DNA from: Lamellibrachia satsuma
Taxonomy: Eukaryota > Annelida > Polychaeta > Sabellida > Siboglinidae
Assembly (NCBI GenBank): GCA_033239005.1
Contig: BSQZ01000062.1
Span: 285,001-349,000, forward strand
DNA: 64,000 bases
Reading direction: 5' to 3'
Under the pieces are notes generated by a model, which did no database searches, had not been told where the DNA came from, and saw nothing but the letters and a program-made list of their open reading frames with translations. This document shows, piece after piece, positions 58,001 through 64,000 of this stretch; the first letter of the stretch is position 1, and every line of letters begins with the position of its first letter. Made by a program: the position numbers and the translations under genes.

Positions 58001-61000
58001 AAATGAAGAAAAGCTAATATTACCCAGTATACGTTCACATATAGTTTAAACTAACTTTTCTGTCCAGATGCAGCTTCACCACTATACCTATACCTCTAAA
58101 TTTTTAATGTATTTTGTGGGCAGATGATTTTCCTGAAACTGTCGGGATTGAACGCATCATCGAAGCGTTAGAAGCACACATGTGGCCAAACATGGTCATG
58201 AAAGGTATGTTGCAAGTTAACATGGCCAATTCTGTAGTCAGGTGTTATAAGGAGTGTAGGTATTTGCTCGGCTTATAAATGCAATAATAACCAAACTGTT
58301 TGTCTACTTTAAACAGGCTAGAACAATTCCACAAACGTATTAATTTGAATACATGGGCATAGTGATTTAACTACTCTAGAACATTCTGCAATGGCGATAT
58401 ATTAATAATCCCTCGTCAATTAGATTTTTTCAATATTTCATTTCATGAAAGTTTTTTACCTTTTTTCTCTTGTTCTAGTATCCACCACAACGTGCTAACT
58501 TGTAAAAATTTTTTTATAAAGTTTTCATGACATCATTGGACAAACCTTACATAATTTTTTACTAGGTCAGTTAAACATTCAGCCAAAATTTTTTGTAGTT
58601 GTCCAGTTTACTATGACTTAAGGCTAATCACACTTTGCCAGTTATCTAATGATCAGAGTTGATTCTTTTAATGATGCGTCCACTCTTACCAAACTGACTG
58701 CGCATATTAAATGATTTACACATTACTAATTTTAACATCAACGAACCTGATTCATGTTGGACAAAATCAGTTGTAGGTCGATTTAATTATATATTGTCAG
58801 CCACGTGTTTATAGTTATGCTATGAAATTTAAATATATGTTAATTACATTATAATAAGACATTGAATGTAACATTTATGCTTAAGAAGAACAATTCCAGT
58901 AAGTTCATCTTTCAGAGAGTTGTAGGAGGTTTTGATCAACTTATAATTACATTTATTTTTTCATTACTAGTTAGAAATATGTTGAATTTTTCTTTCTTAA
59001 TTGAAATTGTGCAAGTTCATTTACAACTGCAATTCATAAAGAATGTTGGTTTGAATGTTTGATGTGCTAACTTCCTTGTAATGACAGAGGACATCCAAGC
59101 TTTGGCCCTGTTCAGCACTCTACCTCTAAAGTCCATTCCTGGTAGTTCTTCTATGCTGCTGAGTACCAGACTCGCAGGTCTTCTTTTCTAGTGACCATAC
59201 TTAGCCAGCTTTCTTCTTTTGATGGAATATGGCAGACCTTCTTCTTCCTTAACTCCTGCTTTATCTCTAACCCAGATATTAATCTGCATAGTACTCATGT
59301 ATGGTGTGTATAGAACCTGACCCAAAAGTTGTTGTTTCAGAACAACCAGCCAGTCGGAGTTCATACATGCAGGAGATGATGCTAGAACATTCTGACCCTG
59401 CGGACGACTCCCCTCCACACTCACTGACCAACAGGACAAAGGACAGTGAGTTTGTGCTCTCAGACAATGTGACACCAAGTGACACTAAACAATGTGGTGA
59501 CGCGTCATTAGTGGACAGTCGGTTTCTTTTGGCAACACCGACAAGACAGGGTGACGCCCCATCAACTGAGGTGTTGCAAAATGTCACACAAGAGAGTGAA
59601 GCTTGCTGGGATACAACAGCGAGCAGCCAGTGTCTGTCAAATGTAACAGAAGAACAGTCGGTGAATATAACCTGTCATGACAGTTCAAAGCGTGGTGACA
59701 GTCAACACGTTGGTGACACCGGAGTTGTGACACATGACAGTTCTGTTCAACCAGACAGCTGTCAGAGGAAGAAGCCACCATCTTGTCAGAGTCTGAAGAC
59801 AAAACCAGCCGACAAACAAACATTAGGTATACTCTATGTTCTACACAGGATAAACATGGGCGGTATTTATTTTCAATGAATATAAACAAACTTCCAAGTT
59901 TTGTCACCATTTGTACAGGCATGAGAAGCAAAATTTGCAATGACAAAGAATTTTAGAGATAGCTACCATAAAATAGCACATTTATACATGGAATTGTTTT
60001 CGCGAATTTTGTGCAACAAATTAAAATTTAGTTTAAAGGTCCCTCGACAATTTTATTTTTTACTTGTCATTTCTGAATCACTTTGCAAAATATATATGGA
60101 ATATTGGATATATGGAACAGTTTGACCATATCCCAGCGTGTTCCTTATAGCGAGAGTCCACTGTATATGTTTTGTTCCAGGGTTGGAGTTTAACCCAGAC
60201 TTAACTGGTTTTTCCCAGCCTGTGGGTGAAGCCCGGGATTTACTAGTTTAACCCAGGTTAAACCCAGGTTATACTGGGTTCCTTTACTGGGTTTTAAAAG
60301 CATTACGCCCATCTCTGACACATCCATATTATGGTGTGTAAGTAGGAGGGTAAACAAGCTGCGGTAGGGGTGCAATGACATCTGAGGATAGAAATTCTGG
60401 GTAACCTTTGTGTATACATGTTTAAAATTCATTATCAAAACCACAACAGTTAAAAATAAAACTACATCCTTTGCTTGGAGACAACACCATCAGTTTATTG
60501 ACTGTCTGTCAGGAGTGTAGGCACAACTACCCAGGCACTTGTCTCAGCATCGCTTTTTGTTGCAGATGTGACAGACACGCGGACTATGAGATTGTTTGAG
60601 GCGCTAGCTAGTGATGATGTTGAAGACGACTCATATGAACAACTTTTCGAGAGGCTGAGGATCATGAAAGGTAGGGCAGATCTTGTGATCTTTTGTTAGT
60701 ACAGTGAACTCCACTCAATAGAACCTCTTAGAGCAATTTGATTCTATTAAACAGCTGATTCAGTTAAGCAGCACAGTTTAATACAGCGGCAGTAGGGAAT
60801 TATTCTGTCCCAACCAATATGTTCTACTAAACGGCAGATTGTGTTATCCACTATTCTGTTAAAGTGGAGTCCACTGTAATATCTAGTATCTTTTATTTCA
60901 TAACTTAGACAACTATATATAAGTACCGTATTTGACTTATTAAGCATACATGCCCTACTTAGCGCACACCCCCTTTTTTAATCAGCAAGATTCATAATTA

Positions 61001-61581
61001 TTGTAATTTGACAAGTGTGGAACAACTGAAAAGTGTCGCCATCTTGTGCTAAACAGATGGCACCACTTTTCAGTTGTTCTATACTAGTCACCAAATGACA
61101 CCACTAGTGTTAAACAGTTACCTTATTGTCTAGAAAACAAATTTAGGTGTATGCTTATAAGAAAAGATTCCTTTACATTTTTTCGTGGCCCATTATTTTT
61201 TCAAGTGTATTGTATGCTTGTTAGGTCGAATACAGTATTTTTTATTTCATAATTTTTAAACACCTATACAAAAGTGTGTGTGTGCATGCGTGCGTGCGTG
61301 CGTGCATGTGTAAATAAAATATGCATTATTTACTGTTCTAGTCTAGTTACACACACACATTTTAACAAAACCAAAATTGTAATCAGATTTTACCAAAAGG
61401 ATGGACTATTAGTGTTGAACTTGTATGTATTGAACCTGGATGTATCTGGCATATCTTTCTGGTACATCGCATAATGGAAATTCTGTTTATGTATTTAGTC
61501 TGATCCATTGACCAACCATTTTGTTTTTCAGAAAAAGCGAACACCCTTCCAGATACTCAGAGGAAAGCCTATGCAGAACAG
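49011..61581 (+). CDS. AAGAB: AAGAB, alpha- and gamma-adaptin-binding protein p34, 9 exons, 3' end beyond window
   Basis: Cytosolic protein that assists assembly of clathrin adaptor complexes AP-1 and AP-2 by binding gamma- and alpha-adaptin (family knowledge). Exons: 49011-49089, 55487-55677, 56774-56858, 57351-57440, 58124-58204, 59088-59141, 59341-59826, 60566-60670 and 61532-61581. Together they give 407 codons, and splice phases agree at all junctions. Matching blocks are ILGVSELPDG, VDTKYYTADVCLC, AESVQAVVIHFDTQ, VKAWLPYLEELQP, DNDFELVEL, DDFPETVGIERIIEALEAHM, EQLFERLRIMK and KANTLPDTQRKAYAEQ. The N-terminal part has the small-GTPase-like fold of p34. The Ser/Thr-rich exon 7 is much longer than in vertebrates. 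The final exon (VAxAFW region) is not seen and probably lies right of 64000. The exon 3 donor is uncertain. Confidence 0.93.
49120..49410 (-). mobile_element. tRNA-like SINE or composite of two, in AAGAB intron 1
   Basis: Minus strand: GGTTAGAGTACCCGCCTGTC (tRNA-like head), AAGCTTGGGCAATTTCGTTC and ACGCCACTTTGCC match the SINE at 41.9-42.0 kb. At the other end the plus strand shows a separate B box, GGTTTCGAGCCCCACTCGG. The two tRNA-like ends in opposite orientation suggest two SINEs or a fold-back element. Confidence 0.65.
49428..49525. repeat. palindromic repeat cluster
   Basis: GGGGCGATTCTAGAATCGCC (22-bp palindrome with the following CC) and CATTGTGGGAATCCCACAATG-type inverted repeat, followed by CCCGCCCAAGTGGAGATGAT. 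Related words recur at 53.24-53.38 kb on the opposite strand. Confidence 0.75.
49754..50029 (+). pseudogene. possible transposon-derived fragment
   Basis: The frame contains ISEAKYDKIAEHLQRPY and LRWWIKRKRFQLI, a pattern I associate with the N-termini of integrase-like proteins of the KRBA2/GIN type. Only about 60 residues are relevant. Weak assignment. It lies in AAGAB intron 1. Confidence 0.3.
50030..51424. other. AAGAB intron 1 sequence, nothing recognised
   Basis: AT-rich. A 106-codon minus-strand frame (50831-51151) is overlapped by an open plus frame and has no family resemblance. Confidence 0.4.
51425..52830 (+). repeat. 182-bp satellite array, about 8 units
   Basis: The word CCAACTCTGCACC recurs at 51484, 51668, 51849, 52028, 52211, 52395, 52577 and 52761 (spacing 179-184 bp). 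Units also share TTATTAGGCGAAACATTATG, GCAAAGTCGGAATAAG and CACGCTGATCACAGATACTG. Units 1 and 3 carry a different central segment from units 2 and 4-7, and units 5-7 are nearly identical, so amplification was recent. Diverged copies flank the array (CACACAAA(A)GGACAT words at about 51418 and 52975). Confidence 0.95.
53235..53385. repeat. two direct copies of a hairpin-forming 37-bp repeat
   Basis: GAATTCTCACAATGGTCC(G/A)T followed by CCCAAGTGAGAATCA occurs at about 53250 and 53320. Within each, ATTCTCAC and GTGAGAAT can pair. On the minus strand CGCCCGCCCAAGT and GCAAAGTGGAGATGAT match words at 49.48 kb. Confidence 0.8.
53386..54237. other. AAGAB intron 1 sequence, nothing recognised
   Basis: A 68-codon frame at 53560-53766 has no family resemblance. 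Confidence 0.4.
54238..54265. repeat. perfect 13-bp hairpin
   Basis: AGTTCCGTAGCCA, two bases, then TGGCTACGGAACT: a 28-bp perfect palindrome in AAGAB intron 1. Confidence 0.95.
54530..54625 (+). mobile_element. tRNA-derived SINE head
   Basis: GGTCGCGTTGCTGGAGATGT, AGTGGTAGGACTTC, then CGAGAGAACCCGGGTTCGAC (B box GGTTCGAC). The same layout as the SINE at 43.28 kb; the body is not conserved. It is not a functional tRNA, because the acceptor arm does not close. Confidence 0.65.
54825..55035 (+). mobile_element. LINE RT C-terminal fragment
   Basis: The plus frame has TLKTRASLTLVRSQLEYAAA and IWDPYT, the usual thumb-region motif of LINE polyproteins, then a stop near 54962. It lies in AAGAB intron 1. 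Confidence 0.75.
55325..55415. repeat. palindromic repeats with three TGAGTCA cores
   Basis: GACAGACATGAGTCATGTCT, followed by GTC, is a near-perfect palindrome around TGAGTCA and occurs twice (cores 55354 and 55386); a third TGAGTCA is at 55331. TGAGTCA is the AP-1 consensus. Lies 70-160 bp upstream of AAGAB exon 2. Confidence 0.85.
55487..55677 (+). CDS. AAGAB: AAGAB exon 2
   Basis: Acceptor TTCCAG, donor GTGAGA. Encodes ILGVSELPDGKQILDG through VIHFDTQQ, including the conserved DTKYYTAD and AESVQA blocks. Ends in phase 0. Confidence 0.95.
55882..56501. mobile_element. hAT-like MITE with 8-bp target duplication
   Basis: 620 bp with imperfect terminal inverted repeats: CAGACCTGGGTCC on the left, and CAGACCCAGGGCC as the reverse complement on the right (10 of 13 match). 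Flanking 8-mers CTTGGGAC and CTTGGAAC differ at one base, the size typical of hAT insertions. Inside are many GAGTACGAGTAC-type words. It sits in AAGAB intron 2. Confidence 0.75.
56774..56858 (+). CDS. AAGAB: AAGAB exon 3 (donor uncertain)
   Basis: Acceptor TTATTCAG. Encodes TEALDGVKAWLPYLEELQPA through about LLTCNQ. Two possible donors (GT at 56850 or 56859) leave the required phase 1; the second keeps more of the family alignment. Confidence 0.85.
57351..57440 (+). CDS. AAGAB: AAGAB exon 4
   Basis: Acceptor TTATAGCAG (an alternative AG at 57347 adds one codon). Encodes SKDSCLHWCLDNDFELVELD through DTE. Donor GTGGGT, phase 1. Confidence 0.92.
58124..58204 (+). CDS. AAGAB: AAGAB exon 5
   Basis: Acceptor GGGCAG, donor GTATGT. 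Encodes DFPETVGIERIIEALEAHMW through VMK, phase 1 at both ends. Confidence 0.95.
59088..59141 (+). CDS. AAGAB: AAGAB exon 6
   Basis: Acceptor TGACAG, donor GTAGTT. Encodes EDIQALALFSTLPLKSIP. Weak similarity, but the phase fits both neighbours exactly. Confidence 0.7.
59341..59826 (+). CDS. AAGAB: AAGAB exon 7, long low-complexity exon
   Basis: Acceptor GTTTCAG, donor GTATAC. 162 codons, rich in Ser, Thr, Asp and Cys, starting EQPASRSSYMQEMM. It corresponds to the variable central region of the family and is probably disordered. It is much longer than the vertebrate counterpart. Confidence 0.85.
60130..60165. mobile_element. pogo/Tigger-like terminal repeat
   Basis: CTTATAGCGAGAGTCCACTG followed by TA. 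As reverse complement, CAGTGGACTCTCGCTATAAG is a typical pogo-superfamily end. The matching left end was not found. Confidence 0.5.
60566..60670 (+). CDS. AAGAB: AAGAB exon 8
   Basis: Acceptor GTTGCAG, donor GTAGGG. Encodes DVTDTRTMRLFEALASDDVE through RLRIMK, the conserved C-terminal helix region. Confidence 0.95.
60700..60878. mobile_element. MITE with TA ends, 179 bp
   Basis: Left TACAGTGAACTCCACTC; right (reverse complement) TACAGTGGACTCCACTT. The inverted repeats match at 15 of 17 positions, with TA at both outer ends. Tc1/mariner/pogo type, in AAGAB intron 8. Confidence 0.75.
60926..61235. mobile_element. MITE with TA target duplication and an internal hairpin, 310 bp
   Basis: Left end CCGTATTTGACTTATTAAGC; right end (reverse complement) CTGTATTCGACCTAACAAGC, then ATACA on both. 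TA flanks both sides. In its middle AACAACTGAAAAGTGTCGCC pairs with GG(C)ACCACTTTTCAGTTGTT around a 12-base loop (about 61020-61082). Confidence 0.8.
61274..61312. repeat. short GT/GC microsatellite
   Basis: GTGTGTGTGTGCATGCGTGC followed by more GCGT units. Confidence 0.9.
61532..61581 (+). CDS. AAGAB: AAGAB exon 9
   Basis: Acceptor TTTTTCAG, donor GTACTG. Encodes EKANTLPDTQRKAYAEQ and ends in phase 0. The next exon should begin with the VAxAFW motif and is not found before 64000. Confidence 0.95.
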
Positions 61582-62144
61582 GTACTGTAACTGGCCAGTC
61601 TTTCTGGTATCCAATTAAATGCTCAGGTTGTCTGGAATGTACAACAATTGGTTAAAAATCCATCCTCAATTGATTCAGCCTATCGCAAATCCGGCTCATT
61701 GATGTCCAAATATGTAGTGTGTGAATAGTTTATAAATAACCGCACTCGGTTTAATAAATAATACTGGATTATCCAAAATGGTAAACACTGCGGGTCAATG
61801 CCGATCATGGATGTGACTTCCATCCTCTCGTCGATCACATGACAAAGTTTAAAAATTTCACCAAGGGTGAAATTCATGAGTCTGCATTTCCATTTTCACT
61901 TCAATTAATGTTTAACCAAACATTAAGTAATTTAATAGTTTGTCTGATGATTTCACAAAAACTACATACAAAAGGTGCACAAACAAACTAGCATGTTGCA
62001 GTGGATACTAGATAGGTCTGATATTGTGCAAAATGAATTTGAAATGAGACTAGCAGGAAAATTTAATTGAGGAGGGACCTTCAGGGGGAGGGAGACGTGG
62101 CAGCTGGATATGATTTTTTTTACTTGAATAGTTAGTGCATTTTG

Positions 62145-62390
62145 TTATGCCCAAACTTTAGAGTGGGTTTACTGAATAAAACATTGAACACTGCTGCCAG
62201 ACCCCTGTTTCCATGGCAACAAACAAAATGGCCACCATGTGAAGGAATTATAGCCCATCTAATTTGTTATGCCCAAACTGTTGAATAGGGTCTTACTGAG
62301 TAAAACATATTGAACATTTTACTGCCAGCCCTCCCGTTTCCATGGCAACAAACACAATGGCCAACATGTGAAGGAATTCTAGCCCATCTA
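62145..62390 (+). repeat. tandem duplication of about 120 bp with X-box-like core
   Basis: Two copies, each starting TTGTTATGCCCAAACT and ending AGCCCATCTAA. Each contains GTTTCCATGGCAACAAACA and AATGGCCA(C/A)CATGTGAAGG. GTTTCCATGGCAAC is close to the RFX X-box consensus. Confidence 0.9.
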
Positions 62391-63099
62391 AAAAATTACA
62401 ACACTTAAAAAGTAATGGATATTTTATCCATAATACTTTGTCATTGATGGCTTACTTAACTCTAAAACTTCTTTTTAAAACAATTCCTATACCCCTGTAT
62501 TATGAATATTTCTCTTCATCTGAATTTTCAAAGTTATGATATTCTAAATGCATCATTGTTGACACTTTTTTATACACTACCCCAAGATATTGCACAAAAC
62601 AAAAACAGGTTTAGACAATTTTTGGAGAATATGCCGGTGAACACAACAATCCAAACCAGATAACCATATCTTTTTTATTTCCAGAGTGTTGTACTTTCTC
62701 GTTGCCAAATTATGATTTCTTTTAAATGGCCATCAAAGATTGAATGATGGCATTGATTACATGGTAGGTGCAAGCTTTATCCATGAATAAAACTAATTTA
62801 GAGGTATGTCATTGTTATAAAGTGAACTTTATTGCTTGTAAACATACAAATTTATTGGAATACGGAGGAAACTCATGTTGAGTAATGTTTTTCAAAAAAC
62901 ATTGTTCTAGCTGCCATGTCTCCCCTTTACTGATATGTAGCTAGTTGACGATTAATTTTTAGATCTTGAAATACATTTAAAATAACAATGTTATAATTCA
63001 TATTTCAATCTTTATTGCTGTACTATATTTACTGTCAGAAAATCAATGAAATGGGAATTTGACATTTCAGTAAATAATTCTGTGAAAAAAAGTTATGGC
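62391..63099. other. AAGAB intron 9 sequence, nothing recognised
   Basis: AT-rich. No exon, repeat or transposon end is identified. Confidence 0.4.
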
Positions 63100-63580
63100 A
63101 AAACCTACTCAAACGGCCACCTGCATTTAAGCGAAGCAAAACTCATGGTTTTGGGGCCATGCACCTAAAAGAGATAATAAAAACTAACCATGTGCAGCTG
63201 AGATAAGAATATCACTCCAGTGGTTTACTCAGAATGTGTTCTTTTCTCCGGTTTACTGAACGCTGACATGTTAACCAGCGCGACTGATAAGCCCATGTGC
63301 AGTTTTATGAAATTGGGTAACCTTGACTACTTGTGATGTATTAAATGATGCCAGTATACACAGACCAAAGCAGTCTCAATTAAATAGGGTAATATATCAG
63401 AGAGGGATAGTTTAGTAAACAAAGGCCAAAATATGTTACAGAAGTTGACTTTGGACGCTAACAGCATGACCATATCCTATTGGCAAGTATAACAATAGGT
63501 GTATACAAATATATTTTCATTTGGTGAGTGAATATTGGCAGAATATGGCACCCTGATGTAGGGTTATCTAGCAGCGTGGC
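63100..63580. repeat. dispersed repeat related to 8.1-8.34 kb
   Basis: GGTTTTGGGGCCATGCACCT and AAGAATATCACTCCAG correspond to words at 8140-8200 in the same order. TATATTTTCATTTGG and GAATATTGGCAG at about 63510 correspond to 8290-8340 in reverse orientation. Confidence 0.5.
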
Positions 63581-63619
63581 ACGTCCATGACTTTTGAGAT
63601 CACCTGTCAGTAATGACTA

Positions 63620-63742
63620 CGGTAAACTCCTGAATATACAACCTTATTAAGAGACCATCTGTGACCTGTATTAAGAGACCACATGTGTTAAGAGACCGTT
63701 TTTCGACCACCATTGAGTGGTCACTTAAGACAGGTTTGACTG
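63620..63742. mobile_element. MITE with TA ends, 123 bp
   Basis: Right end (reverse complement) CAGTCAAACCTGTCTTAAG, left end CGGTAAACTCCTGAA, flanked by TA. The inside has TTAAGAGACC repeats. Same end type as the element at 43031-43163. Confidence 0.6.
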
Positions 63743-64000
63743 TATTTCCTCTTCAGAGGAGAAACTTTATTGGTCGGTCTTTAATTGCAATATATAGGGG
63801 TTTTTACATGTCATAAAACTAGAATCGTGTATTTTTGAAAATAGATGAGATGAAAGACCATGTATGGATATTATTATTAACCAACCGTTATCTGATACAT
63901 ATGATATGGGAGACTGGGGCTAATTGTAGGGGACTTGTAGCAAAAACAGCATATTTCATGATTGCCGTTCGGATTTTTAACCGTTTAAAACTTTTTTAAT

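Noticed and set aside
60170..60300. Repeated AACCCAG/CTGGGTT words
   Set aside because: Suggests a small inverted-repeat element, but no ends or target duplication could be defined.

Overview
This window reads as nuclear DNA of an animal, most likely a marine invertebrate and probably a lophotrochozoan such as a mollusc (inference). The reasons are an intron-rich conserved host gene with GT-AG splicing, an intronless rhodopsin-type receptor in a local duplication, several retrotransposon lineages, tRNA-derived SINEs, MITEs and very long microsatellites. No bacterial operon, CRISPR array or prokaryotic regulatory structure is visible.

Left part (1-19 kb). The first 2 kb holds nothing recognisable. 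At 2.9-5.8 kb a tandem duplication carries an intact single-exon class A GPCR (3399-4415) and a pseudogene copy with four lesions (4862-5829). A third, partial copy (about 7160-7455) lies behind a LINE fragment, among AT and GA microsatellites. From 9 to 13 kb are fossils of a LINE (minus strand) and of a Ty3/gypsy element (plus strand). The 13.4-16 kb stretch has unrecognised, partly broken reading frames. 17-19 kb has SINE pieces and a 5'-truncated LINE tail.

Middle (19.7-33.1 kb). This is an AT-rich block of small, tightly packed, sometimes overlapping ORFs on both strands that I cannot assign. A 1.63 kb segment of it occurs twice in direct orientation (20.09-21.72 and 31.48-33.11 kb), and its ORFs differ by in-frame indels. 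A CR1-like LINE with an SGNH-esterase ORF1 has inserted into the block (23.34-27.02 kb). The block could be a decayed integrated DNA virus or an undescribed large mobile element; this is the most unusual part of the window.

33.4-41.7 kb is a complete, young Ty3/gypsy LTR retrotransposon. It has 1.48 kb LTRs that are nearly identical, a tRNA-Leu-type primer site, gag with two zinc knuckles, and one long protease-RT-RNaseH-integrase ORF in the -1 frame. It has no env.

Right part (41.7-64 kb). After SINEs, MITEs, LINE pieces and a composite pogo/hAT transposase fossil comes the one clear conserved host gene, AAGAB (alpha/gamma-adaptin-binding protein p34). Nine exons are recognised between 49011 and 61581, with phases that fit throughout, and the last exon probably lies beyond the window. 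Its 6.4 kb first intron contains a 182-bp satellite array. Other introns hold a hAT-like MITE with an 8-bp target duplication and several TA-flanked MITEs.
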